From the NCBI GenBank assembly GCA_015229165.1, contig JADGCD010000009.1:1-21005 (forward strand): a DNA stretch of 21,005 bases, written 5' to 3'. The notes beneath the pieces were generated by a model that was given only the letters and a program-made list of their open reading frames with translations, had not been told where the DNA came from and searched no databases. This document shows positions 7,440 to 15,280 of this stretch, piece by piece. Positions within the stretch are counted from its first letter, which is position 1. Every line of letters begins with the position of its first letter. This stretch comes from Nitrospinota bacterium (lineage in GTDB: Bacteria > Nitrospinota_A > UBA7883 > JADGGD01). Made by a program: the position numbers and the translations under genes.

Positions 7440-9545
7440 ATGGTAACGAGAGCCAGTAACGGCGCGCGGGCGTGGGGGGGAGGGATCGGCAAGCTGCTGG
7501 TCGTTCTCGCCGGAGCGTTCGCCTTTTTCGGCGGGGGTGGTTACGTCCCTGATACGACGCACGGATACCTTCCGGTCAAAGACGCCGGCGTCGCCTGGGC
7601 GGCGGAAGGGGATACGGTCGCTGAGGCCGGGTCCGCCGCCCCGGCCGCGCCGGTCGATCCGGCGGCGGCAGGCGATCCGACGGCGGCAGGCGATCCGACG
7701 GCGACGACCGACGCCGCGCCCGCCGATCCCGACGCGGCGATGACGGCGCCGGAGGAGGAAGCCGCTCCCGCCGCGCCGATGGAGCAGGCCGCTGCGCCCG
7801 CCGAGGCCGCGGCCCCCGAAGGGGAGGCGGCGCCGGTCGACGAGACGGTCTGGAGCCCGCAGCCCGCGCCGAAGCTGGAAGCGAAGGACTATCCGGTCGT
7901 CAAAGGGTTCAGCAGCCGCATATCGGTCTGGTTCGTCGCGCAGTTGCATCTCTTCTTTGGCGCCTTCGTTCTGGGGGTGCCGATCTTCGTCTGGGTCATC
8001 GAACTGGTGGGCTATCTCTCGAAAGACGAGCGGTACGACCACATGGCCCATGAATTCATGAAAGTGGCGATGACCGGCTTCTCGCTGGCGGCCAGTTTCG
8101 GCGGGTTGCTTTCGTTCATGCTGGTGATCTTCTATCCCGACTTCATGAAGTACATGGCGGGGATCTTCGGCGACTCGATGATCTACTACGCCCTCTTCTT
8201 CTTCGCCGAGAGCTTCTTCGTCTACACCTACTATTACGGGTGGGACCGGATGTCCGACGGCCGCCAGAAGCTGATCCATCTGGGGCTGGGGCTCGGACTC
8301 AACATGGCCGGGATGACCCTGATGGTCCTCTCGAACTCGTGGGCCTCCTTTATGATGGCGCCGTCGGGCATCGACGAAAGCGGCAAGTTCCTGGGCGACG
8401 TATGGGCGGCCATCAACGGCCCCCTCTGGAATCCGCTGAACATCCACCGGTTCATCGCCAACATCGCCTACGGCGGGTCGCTGACGGCCGCCTACGCCGC
8501 TTTCAAGCTGCTGACCAGCGCCGACGCCAAGAGCCGCGCCCACTACGACTGGATGGGGTATACCTCCTTCATCATCGCGATGGTGGGGCTGCTGCCGCTT
8601 CCCTTCGCCGGCTACTGGCTCACCAAGGAGATCTACGCCTATTCCCAGCAGATGGGAATCACCCTGATGGGAGGCGCCTTCGCGTGGCTCTTCATCATCC
8701 AGGCGGTGCTGATCGGCGCGATCTTCCTCTCCTCCAACTACTATCTCTGGTGCAGTCTCGGCCGCTCCGACGGTTCGAAGCGCTACACCTACATGATCCA
8801 GCCGCTGGGGGTCATCATCATCATCGCCTTCCTGATGTGGTTCACCCCCCACACCATGGTCATGACCTCCAAGGAGCTGGCGCAGGTCGGCGGGGCGCAT
8901 CACCCGGTGCTGGGGCCGTTGGGAGTCATGGCGGCCAAGAACACGGCGGTCAACATTCTCATCCTCGCCACGTTCCTGAGCTTCCAGATCTTCCGGCGCA
9001 GCTCCATCCGGGCGACCGGAACCAGCTTTTGGGCCAAGTACGGCAGCGTGATCCAGGTGGCTCTGTATACGGCGGCTATCGTCAACATTGTCGCGCTGGG
9101 CATCTACAGCTACTTTCTCCCCGCCAGCGTCCGGATCGGCCTGTCGGTTCCGCAGGTCGCAAGCACCGCGGTGGTGCTGATCTTCGGCATGGTCATCGAC
9201 ATCCTGATGTTCCGGGAGAAGGAAGAGGTCGGCGAGGTCCGGTGGGGCTCCATGTCCGACCGGTCACAGTACGCCCTGGTGATCCTCGCGGTCTCCTTCA
9301 CGTGGCTGATGGGGCTGATGGGTTACTGCCGGTCTGCCATCCGCCAGCACTGGCACGTCTACACGGTGTTCAGGGACAACTCGCCGGACGCCTTCACCCC
9401 CACGCTCCCCTTCGCGGCCAATATCGTGTCGGTGATCGTGGTGATCTTCATGGCGCTGGTGTTCTTCATGTTCTGGATGCCGATTCTGGCGTCCAAAAAG
9501 GGAAAGGCCAAGGAAGCGGCGGCCGTACAGGAGGCGCAGGGATAA
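7440..9545 (+). CDS. CydA-like cytochrome bd-family membrane protein with Ala/Pro/Glu-rich insert
   Basis: The ATG at 7440 is chosen because GAAAGGA lies 6 nt upstream; an in-frame ATG at 7419 has a poor site. The 701-residue product has a signal-anchor-like segment (about 19-33), a low-complexity A/P/E/D-rich stretch (about 50-140), then roughly 13 membrane spans. CydA-type landmarks are H170 in a QLHLFFGAFVLG helix (like E. coli H19), an NSWASFMMAP segment comparable to the GWMQNP motif, and H336 in NIHRFIANIAYGG (like H186). The quinol-binding Q loop with GRQPW is not seen; the corresponding region has PHTMVMTSKEL around H471. More spans than the nine of CydA, and no CydB gene nearby. With five cytochromes c downstream, it may be the membrane core of a bd-like oxidase or another oxidoreductase fed by cytochrome c, as proposed for bd-like proteins of Nitrospira. 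Catalytic activity is not established. Confidence 0.82.
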   Translation: MVTRASNGARAWGGGIGKLLVVLAGAFAFFGGGGYVPDTTHGYLPVKDAGVAWAAEGDTVAEAGSAAPAAPVDPAAAGDPTAAGDPTATTDAAPADPDAAMTAPEEEAAPAAPMEQAAAPAEAAAPEGEAAPVDETVWSPQPAPKLEAKDYPVVKGFSSRISVWFVAQLHLFFGAFVLGVPIFVWVIELVGYLSKDERYDHMAHEFMKVAMTGFSLAASFGGLLSFMLVIFYPDFMKYMAGIFGDSMIYYALFFFAESFFVYTYYYGWDRMSDGRQKLIHLGLGLGLNMAGMTLMVLSNSWASFMMAPSGIDESGKFLGDVWAAINGPLWNPLNIHRFIANIAYGGSLTAAYAAFKLLTSADAKSRAHYDWMGYTSFIIAMVGLLPLPFAGYWLTKEIYAYSQQMGITLMGGAFAWLFIIQAVLIGAIFLSSNYYLWCSLGRSDGSKRYTYMIQPLGVIIIIAFLMWFTPHTMVMTSKELAQVGGAHHPVLGPLGVMAAKNTAVNILILATFLSFQIFRRSSIRATGTSFWAKYGSVIQVALYTAAIVNIVALGIYSYFLPASVRIGLSVPQVASTAVVLIFGMVIDILMFREKEEVGEVRWGSMSDRSQYALVILAVSFTWLMGLMGYCRSAIRQHWHVYTVFRDNSPDAFTPTLPFAANIVSVIVVIFMALVFFMFWMPILASKKGKAKEAAAVQEAQG
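7656..7709 (+). repeat. 18-bp tandem repeat in the CydA-like gene
   Basis: Three consecutive copies of an 18-bp unit beginning GATCCGRCGGCG occur at 7656-7673, 7674-7691 and, degenerate, 7692-7709. They encode DPAAAG, DPTAAG and DPTATT within the low-complexity linker. Unit length is a multiple of three, so copy-number change would keep the reading frame. Confidence 0.8.
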
Positions 9546-9549
9546 ACCA

Positions 9550-10404
9550 ATGGTACTCATCAAGATCGTCCTTGCCAGCCTGATCATCATCATGGGATTC
9601 GCCGGGTATACGACTTGGGGGATTCCCCTGATCGTGCCGGAGGCGCCTCCCGTGGAAGAGGTATTGACCGGCGACATCACCATGGAGCAGTACATCGCCA
9701 TGGGGGAGAAAATCTATCTCGGCAAGGGGACCTGCACCCTCTGCCACACCGCGGTGGGGGGACGCGCCCCAGTGCTCGATACGGTGGCCGCCGCCGCCGC
9801 CGAGCGGATCGCCGACGCCGGCTACAAGGGGAAAGCCACCAACGCGGAAGAGTACATCCACGAGTCGATGGTCGAGACGTCGGCCTATGTGGTTCCCGGA
9901 TTCGGTAAGCCGGGAACCAACGACACCGTCAGCCCGATGCCCGACGTCAGCAAAGGGGCCATCGGCCTCTCGCCCGTCGAGTTGAACGCTGTCATCGCCT
10001 ATCTCCAGTCGCTGGGCGGGGTCGACGTGACAGTCCAGCTCCCCACGGGGGATGCGGGCGCCGTCCCGGCGGACGGGGAGGCCCCTGCGGCGGTCGTCCT
10101 GGCCGCAACCGCTCCCGAGGCGTTCGAGAAGTTCGAATGCGCCACCTGTCACATCGCTTCCTTCTATCCCGAAGGGGGAGACATGGGGCCGAACCTGACC
10201 GACATGGCCAAAGCCGCCGGGGCCCGCAAGAAGGGGCTGTCGGGGGACGAGTACCTGATCGAGTCGATCCGGCGCCCGAACGCCCATGTGGTCGAAGGAT
10301 TCGACGAGGGGATGATGCCCGAGGACTACCCGGAGCGGATGAGCCTCGGTGAAATGTATCTGATCGTGGACGCCCTGATGGGGCGCGCCGAGGAGGGGAA
10401 ATAG
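9550..10404 (+). CDS. Membrane-anchored dihaem cytochrome c
   Basis: A 284-residue protein with an uncleaved-looking N-terminal hydrophobic anchor (residues 4-20) and two cytochrome c domains in the periplasm. Haem sites are C62-T-L-C65-H66 and C197-A-T-C200-H201. Candidate distal methionines lie in SPMPD (first domain) and GMMPEDY (second domain). An Ala/Pro-rich linker (about 165-185) separates the domains. It starts 4 nt after the CydA-like stop, with AGGGA about 7 nt upstream of the ATG, so the two are tightly coupled. The arrangement resembles CcoP/FixP-like dihaem subunits in general plan, though not in clear sequence identity. Likely role: delivering electrons to the adjacent membrane protein. 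Confidence 0.9.
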   Translation: MVLIKIVLASLIIIMGFAGYTTWGIPLIVPEAPPVEEVLTGDITMEQYIAMGEKIYLGKGTCTLCHTAVGGRAPVLDTVAAAAAERIADAGYKGKATNAEEYIHESMVETSAYVVPGFGKPGTNDTVSPMPDVSKGAIGLSPVELNAVIAYLQSLGGVDVTVQLPTGDAGAVPADGEAPAAVVLAATAPEAFEKFECATCHIASFYPEGGDMGPNLTDMAKAAGARKKGLSGDEYLIESIRRPNAHVVEGFDEGMMPEDYPERMSLGEMYLIVDALMGRAEEGK

Positions 10405-10456
10405 TCATGCCCGCGACTAACCGGACGACCGGGCCTGCCATGGCCGGAGGAGAATG

Positions 10457-11233
10457 ATGAAGCTTCAAAAAATGCTGCTCACCATCGCGGTGGGCTACCT
10501 GATCCTGAAGTTCGGCGTGCCGCTGGTGGGCTCCTGGCTCCATCCCGGCGCGTGGCCGGTGATCCCGACCAGCGTCATGAAGATGTACATGACCTTCGTG
10601 ATTGTCGGATCGGTCTTGGTCTACACCTTCGACGAGGAGGGGTACCGCCAGATCGTCGGTCCGATCCTCGATCTTTATGGCGATCCGGGCAAGGTCAAAT
10701 ACTGCTACGCGGCGACGCTGGCGGTGGCGCTGCTGGGGGCGTGGGTGGCCTACGAATACGTCAAGCCGACCTTCGACGCGCCGGTGGAGCTGCGCTCGGT
10801 CCATCCGGCGCCCCCGTCGTCGGTGAAGATGTGGGGAAAGAGCTACAACCTGGCGACGCTGGAGAATCCCCTTCGTGCGGACAAGGAGAACTTCGCCAAG
10901 AACTCGGAAGAGGGCGGGGTCGTCTACTACCAGAACTGCTTTTACTGCCACGGCGACCTGATGGACGGGAAAGGGCACTTCGCCACCGGGTTCAACAACC
11001 CCCTTCCGGCCAACTTCGTCGACGTCGGCACCATCGCCCAACTGACCGAATCGTTCGTCTTCTGGCGCATCGGCTCCGGCGGGCCCGGCCTGCCGGGGGA
11101 AGGGGCGCCGTGGCTCTCCCCCATGCCGATCTGGCACACGCTTCTCTCGGAAGACGAGGTGTGGAAAGTGATTCTTTTCCTTTACGACTATACCGGCCAC
11201 TCCCCGCGGGTGACCGAGAAACATGAAGGGTGA
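10457..11233 (+). CDS. Three-span membrane protein with C-terminal monohaem cytochrome c domain
   Basis: A 258-residue protein with hydrophobic spans at about 6-27, 37-57 and 77-96, followed by a periplasmic cytochrome c domain with C161-F-Y-C164-H165. SPMPIW, about 60 residues later, offers a methionine ligand. The second of two adjacent ATG codons (10457) is preferred because GGAGG lies 6 nt upstream. A gap of about 50 nt separates it from the preceding gene; its stop overlaps the start region of the next. The N-terminal membrane part has no family I can name. Position suggests a haem-carrying subunit of the same membrane complex as the CydA-like protein. Confidence 0.88.
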   Translation: MKLQKMLLTIAVGYLILKFGVPLVGSWLHPGAWPVIPTSVMKMYMTFVIVGSVLVYTFDEEGYRQIVGPILDLYGDPGKVKYCYAATLAVALLGAWVAYEYVKPTFDAPVELRSVHPAPPSSVKMWGKSYNLATLENPLRADKENFAKNSEEGGVVYYQNCFYCHGDLMDGKGHFATGFNNPLPANFVDVGTIAQLTESFVFWRIGSGGPGLPGEGAPWLSPMPIWHTLLSEDEVWKVILFLYDYTGHSPRVTEKHEG

Positions 11234-11237
11234 ACAG

Positions 11238-12791
11238 ATGACAACCGCGCAAGCCACGAAAAGGACCATGGGCGCCGCTCTTCTGCTCGCCGTCTCGCTG
11301 GCCCTTGCCCTCGTTCCGACGGCCGCCGAAGCCGCGCCGGGCGACACGGCCAACGGCAAGGTTCTGTACGAGAAAAAATGCTGGTGGTGCCACGGCAAAA
11401 CGGGGGAGGCCGACGGACCGGCCGCCAATTTCGTGATTCCCCCGCCCCGCGATTTCTCCCTGGGGGTTTACAAGTACAAGGGAAGTGAGCCCAAGGCGGA
11501 GGTCGTGCGGGACGAGGATCTCTTCCGGATGATCAGCGACGGGATGCCGGGAACCTCCATGCCGGCGTGGAAATCGGTTCTCAGCGACAAGGACCGGTGG
11601 GATCTGGTGGCCTATATCAAGACCCTGACCGACATGTTCGAAGGGACCCCCAATCCGGCGCCCATCGACCTGAGCGGCAAGATCGCCTCGTCGGAGGAGA
11701 GCATTTCGCTGGGCGCCAAGGCCTATGAGGCGGCCAAGTGCTTCGAGTGCCACGGCGTCCGGGGGAAGGGGGACACCATCAAAAAGCTGAAGGAAGATTC
11801 CGGCAAGCGTGTCTGGCCCCGGAACCTGACCAAGCAGTGGACCTTCCGCGCCGGTTCGACGGTGGAGGACATCTATACCCGGGTGACCAACGGCATCCCC
11901 AACACGCCGATGCCCTCCTTTTATTCGGAGAAAACTGGCGAAGGGAAGCTCTCCACGGAAGACCGGTGGCATGTGGCCAACTACATCAAGTCGCTGGAGG
12001 AGACCCAGAAGGCCCCTAAAGACGGCGAGACGGTGGTGAAGGGGATGTATGTCGCCGAACTCCCCAAAAGCGAGAAGGACGAAATCTGGAACGAGGCGAC
12101 CGGCGTGGCCTTCAACCTGGTTCCGCAGATCATCGCCAAGGAACGCTTCTTCATCCCGGCCAACGACCTGATCTACGTCAAAGCCATGTTCAACGAGAAG
12201 GAGGTCGCATTCCTGCTGGAGTGGGACGACCGGAGCAAGAGCGTGCCGGGCGACCCGGTCGCCGAAGGGATCGCCTGGGACACCCTGACCCCCGACGGCG
12301 TGGCGGTGCAGACGTCGGTCGTCATCCCGACCGCCGGCGAAAAGCCCTACTTCGGCCACGGTGACGCCTCCCACACGGTGTCGATGCTCTACTGGACCGC
12401 CGGGTCGGTCGAGACCGGGCCGAAGGAGATGATCATGAGCGCCAACGGTATCGCCGCGCGCGAGCCGGGGGACGCCAAGGCGGCCGGGTTCACCACCAGC
12501 GCGTCCTACGAGATGGGAACCTGGAAGGTGATGATGAAACGCTCTTTGGCGACGGCCAACAAGGAGAAGGAGACCCAGTTCGAGGCGGGGCGGTACATAC
12601 CGATCGCGTTCGCCAACTGGGACGGCTCCAACGGCGAGAGCGGCTCGAAACACACGATGACGACGTGGGTATGGCTGCTTCTCAAGCCGGATACCGGCTC
12701 TGAAGTGGTGGTCATCCCCGGCGTGATCCTGATCCTGCTAGTCGGCGGGCAGCTGGCGATGGCCGCCCTGCTTCGCAAGAAAAAGTCTTAA
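11238..12791 (+). CDS. Dihaem cytochrome c fused to EB_dh (NxrC/EbdC-like) haem b domain, C-terminally anchored
   Basis: The ATG at 11238 is chosen over 11223 because AAGGG lies 7 nt upstream and it leads directly into a signal peptide (cleavage near AEA/AP, residues 30-33). Two cytochrome c domains follow, with C48-W-W-C51-H52 and C168-F-E-C171-H172. Residues about 265-480 resemble the EB_dh domain of the gamma subunits of ethylbenzene dehydrogenase, selenate reductase and nitrite oxidoreductase, which hold one haem b. The clues are FFIPANDLIYVKAMFNEKEV, a WDD turn, a YWTAG segment and the closing IPIAFANWDGSNGE region. A membrane span (about 486-508) and KKK end the 517-residue protein. No molybdopterin catalytic subunit lies in this window. 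The likely task is electron wiring between periplasmic carriers and the membrane complex. Confidence 0.86.
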   Translation: MTTAQATKRTMGAALLLAVSLALALVPTAAEAAPGDTANGKVLYEKKCWWCHGKTGEADGPAANFVIPPPRDFSLGVYKYKGSEPKAEVVRDEDLFRMISDGMPGTSMPAWKSVLSDKDRWDLVAYIKTLTDMFEGTPNPAPIDLSGKIASSEESISLGAKAYEAAKCFECHGVRGKGDTIKKLKEDSGKRVWPRNLTKQWTFRAGSTVEDIYTRVTNGIPNTPMPSFYSEKTGEGKLSTEDRWHVANYIKSLEETQKAPKDGETVVKGMYVAELPKSEKDEIWNEATGVAFNLVPQIIAKERFFIPANDLIYVKAMFNEKEVAFLLEWDDRSKSVPGDPVAEGIAWDTLTPDGVAVQTSVVIPTAGEKPYFGHGDASHTVSMLYWTAGSVETGPKEMIMSANGIAAREPGDAKAAGFTTSASYEMGTWKVMMKRSLATANKEKETQFEAGRYIPIAFANWDGSNGESGSKHTMTTWVWLLLKPDTGSEVVVIPGVILILLVGGQLAMAALLRKKKS

Positions 12792-12822
12792 GGTCGCAGA
12801 CACATAAGGAGGGAATTGCGCC

Positions 12823-13494
12823 ATGCGAAAACTTTCACGGATCATGGCATTCATGATCGCCCTTGTCCCGGCGCTCGGTGCGCCGGTGGCCTTCGCCGAC
12901 GGCAAGAGCCTGGTGGCGGCCAACAAGTGCGGTGATTGCCACAAAATGGCGGGCCCCTCGGCCGCTACCATCGCCGAGGTGCTGAAGAGAAAGGCGCCCG
13001 ACCTTTTCTACGCCGGCAGCAAGTTCAACAAGGAGTGGCTGGTCGGCTATCTCCAGAAGCCGACGGTCGTTCGCCCCGGCGGGGTGGTCTACCTGAACAA
13101 CATCAAGACTGCGGGCGACACCGACACCGTCGGCAGCGTCGACAAGTGCGCCTCCAAGCTTTCCGCCGGGGACGCCGCTCAGGTGGCCGACTACCTGATG
13201 ACCCTCAAGGACGCCTCGATGAAGGCGGGCGCGTTCAAAAAGGGGGAGATCAAGAGCGCCCAGGCGCGCCGGGTCCTGTTCAAGGAGCAGGCCTGCGACG
13301 CATGCCACGATTTCGGCAAGGGGGGAGGGCTCTCCTGTCCCACGATGGTCGGGGCCGGCGCCCGGCTCAACCCCGACTGGATGTACAGCTTCATCAAGGA
13401 TCCGGTTCATTGGGATCCGAAGGTCTGGATGGCCAAGCGCGACTTCGACGAAGCCACGCTTCAGCTGATCGTCAATTTTCTGGTGACCCAGTGA
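12823..13494 (+). CDS. Periplasmic dihaem cytochrome c
   Basis: A 223-residue protein with a signal peptide (cleavage near AFA/DG, residues 23-26) and two cytochrome c sites, C36-G-D-C39-H40 and C158-D-A-C161-H162. An internal VDKCASKL segment and a SCPTM segment contribute further cysteines that are not in CxxCH motifs and might form a disulphide. AAGGAGGG precedes the ATG by about 10 nt. No membrane anchor is evident after the signal peptide. It lies 31 nt after the EB_dh fusion gene and 14 nt before the next cytochrome gene. A soluble electron carrier or peripheral subunit of the operon's complex is the simplest reading. Confidence 0.88.
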   Translation: MRKLSRIMAFMIALVPALGAPVAFADGKSLVAANKCGDCHKMAGPSAATIAEVLKRKAPDLFYAGSKFNKEWLVGYLQKPTVVRPGGVVYLNNIKTAGDTDTVGSVDKCASKLSAGDAAQVADYLMTLKDASMKAGAFKKGEIKSAQARRVLFKEQACDACHDFGKGGGLSCPTMVGAGARLNPDWMYSFIKDPVHWDPKVWMAKRDFDEATLQLIVNFLVTQ

Positions 13495-13508
13495 AAGGGG
13501 GACGGTCG

Positions 13509-13892
13509 ATGCGAAAAATCATGAAACCGCTCGCCGCTTCGGCGACCGCGATGACCTTGGCTCTGGGAACGCTGCTTCTCTCGGCGACCGACGCGCGGGC
13601 CGAGAGCGCGGCGGACAACTACAAGCTCTACTGCGTCCAGTGTCACGGCTCCGCCGGAACCGGCAAGGGGATCAACGCCCCCTTCCTTTCGGTGGCGCCC
13701 CGGAACCATACCAACGCAAAGGACATGGGGGAGCTTTCGGACGACAACGTGTTCAAGGCGATCAAGGAGGGGGGCGTGGCCGTCGGCAAATCGACCCAGA
13801 TGCCCCCGTTCGGCGGGTTGCTCAACGACGCCGCCATCAAGGATCTCGTCAAGCACCTGCGCGGCATGTGCAAATGTGAAGGGAAAAAGTAG
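13509..13892 (+). CDS. Small periplasmic monohaem cytochrome c (class I)
   Basis: A 127-residue protein with a clear signal peptide (cleavage near ARA/ES, residues 29-32), haem site C42-V-Q-C45-H46 followed by GSAGTGKG, and a distal methionine in STQMPPFGG. The size and motifs fit a short cytochrome c of the CcmH-independent class I type (Cytochrome_CBB3-like fold). The tail carries an extra CKC pair. AAAGGGGG precedes the ATG. It is the last gene of the operon and is followed by a long inverted repeat. It may shuttle electrons between the bc-type complex encoded downstream and the CydA-like complex; that is inference from context. Confidence 0.9.
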   Translation: MRKIMKPLAASATAMTLALGTLLLSATDARAESAADNYKLYCVQCHGSAGTGKGINAPFLSVAPRNHTNAKDMGELSDDNVFKAIKEGGVAVGKSTQMPPFGGLLNDAAIKDLVKHLRGMCKCEGKK

Positions 13893-13981
13893 GCGTTAGC
13901 GGCTTTATCGCCGGTCCGCGTATCACCGCCAGATCGCGGTTCCGGCGTAAGGAACGGCGCCCCCTCTCGGGGGGGCGCTAA

Positions 13982-14055
13982 GGACGGAAAAACAGGGATC
14001 GACCCCTCCCCATTTGGCCCCAATGTCGATCCCTGTTTTTCTGTTTATTCCGTCC
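13982..14055. terminator. Long inverted repeat closing the cytochrome operon
   Basis: The arms AAAAACAGGGATCGAC (13988-14003) and GTCGATCCCTGTTTTT (14025-14040) pair perfectly over 16 bp, with a 21-nt loop. Outer arms GGACGGAA (13982-13989) and TTCCGTCC (14048-14055) extend the structure after a 7-nt bulge. The right arm ends in a T run and the left arm starts with an A run, so it could stop transcription in either direction. A shorter GC-rich hairpin (GCGCCCCC/GGGGGCGC) lies just before it, near 13959-13980. Confidence 0.75.
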
Positions 14056-14070
14056 CGCATTTGCGCTGGC

Positions 14071-14086
14071 GCGCACGATTCTTGCG
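14071..14086 (+). promoter_or_regulatory. Candidate sigma-54 promoter of the cytochrome b unit
   Basis: GCGCACGATTCTTGCG keeps the second G of the -24 pair, the CAC that follows and TTGC at -12 with 12-base spacing. It has three mismatches to TGGCACRNNNNTTGCW, including the first G of the invariant GG. Transcription would start near 14097, 28 nt before the cytochrome b ATG. It closely resembles the sequence at 17436-17451. Confidence 0.38.
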
Positions 14087-14124
14087 AGCCACACCGTTGG
14101 GCACTATCTTCGGAGTGAAGGGCG

Positions 14125-15276
14125 ATGTCGAATCCTGATGGCGGGAATCCGGTCGGACGTTGGTCGTGGCGGGATCTCCTGCCCAAGAAAATCCATTACC
14201 GCCACTATTTCGGCGCGGCGGCCCTGATCCTTTTCATACTCCAGTTCGTCACCGGACTGTTCATGATTTTCTACTATGAGCCTTCGCTGGCCGAGACCTA
14301 CAAGACGGTCCAGTATTTCGACAATGAAGTTCCCCTCGGCGCCCTCACCCGGAACCTCCACCGGTACGGCTCGTTCCTGCTGGTTCTGGCCGCCATGATC
14401 CATCTGGGCCAGGGCTATTTCCGCCGCGACTATCAGGGGCGGCGAAAGGTGGTCTGGACCACCGGCATACTCCTTTTCATGGTGATGATCGCTTTCGAAA
14501 TCAGCGGGTCGATCCTCCCCTGGGAGTGGAAGGGCTACTGGATCATGGAGATGTTCAACAACTGGTTGCGTCTCTTTCCCGTCGTGGGCGAGACGCTCTA
14601 TGCGTTCTTCATGACCAGCTACACCCCGACGCGCAATTTCGTCGTCCACGACATCGTTCTGCCGCTGGGGGCCTACGTTCTTCTTCAATGGCACTGCTTG
14701 GCCAACATGAAGAAGCGGGGGCTGTGGGCCAATCTGCTCCATCAGGCGGTCGCCACGGTACCGCTGCTGACGGCGGCGCTGGTCATGAGCCTGCTCTGGC
14801 CGGTTCCGACCGAAGACCCGCAGACCATTCCCTTCCCGATGGACGGGGTGTACATCCCGGCGCCCGAGTGGTATTTCGTCACCTTTCTGATGCCGATCTG
14901 GTACTACCCCCCCCGGCTCTGGGCGCTCTTCCTGTTCTGGATACCGGCCCTGCTGTTCGCGGCCCTTTTCGCCCTTCCGTTTCTGAACCGGCGGCTGACG
15001 AAACAGGAACGGACCGCCCGCTCGGCGCGGACGCTCAAGTGGATGGGGATCGGCTATCTTTTCACGGGCGGACTGGTGGGCGCCGCCCTGCTGGGAGGAC
15101 TGGTCGTCGGGAGCGTCGATTCCCCCTGGATGGGGTGCAACAGCTGTCACAACACCTCCATGGGGGAACGGATGGGAATCCCGCCGGTCACCTACAAGGA
15201 TCAGGAGCGCAACCCGTTGCTCCTCGACAGCCGGTGGATGCTACGCCATTGGTACCAACCGCAGGTCGTCTGGTGA
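14125..15276 (+). CDS. bc-type cytochrome b with fused C-terminal haem c site
   Basis: A 383-residue integral membrane protein covering both the cytochrome b6-like and subunit IV-like parts in one chain. Haem b ligands are seen as H79 and H93 (13 residues between) and H175 and H190 (14 residues between, the b6f-like spacing). The quinol-site motif P247-E-W-Y250 is intact. About seven or eight membrane spans are present. After the last span a haem c site, C338-N-S-C341-H342, lies in a short 45-residue periplasmic tail. Quinol oxidation with electron transfer to cytochrome c is the family role. No Rieske iron-sulphur protein is visible on either side, so the usual high-potential partner is either elsewhere or replaced. 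It is followed after 4 nt by the lipoprotein-like gene. Confidence 0.93.
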   Translation: MSNPDGGNPVGRWSWRDLLPKKIHYRHYFGAAALILFILQFVTGLFMIFYYEPSLAETYKTVQYFDNEVPLGALTRNLHRYGSFLLVLAAMIHLGQGYFRRDYQGRRKVVWTTGILLFMVMIAFEISGSILPWEWKGYWIMEMFNNWLRLFPVVGETLYAFFMTSYTPTRNFVVHDIVLPLGAYVLLQWHCLANMKKRGLWANLLHQAVATVPLLTAALVMSLLWPVPTEDPQTIPFPMDGVYIPAPEWYFVTFLMPIWYYPPRLWALFLFWIPALLFAALFALPFLNRRLTKQERTARSARTLKWMGIGYLFTGGLVGAALLGGLVVGSVDSPWMGCNSCHNTSMGERMGIPPVTYKDQERNPLLLDSRWMLRHWYQPQVVW

Positions 15277-15280
15277 ACGT

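Noticed and set aside
7311..8903. A 530-codon minus-strand open frame
   Set aside because: It lies opposite the CydA-like gene. The product is rich in His, Arg, Asp and Gly with no domain, as expected from an antisense reading of membrane-protein codons.
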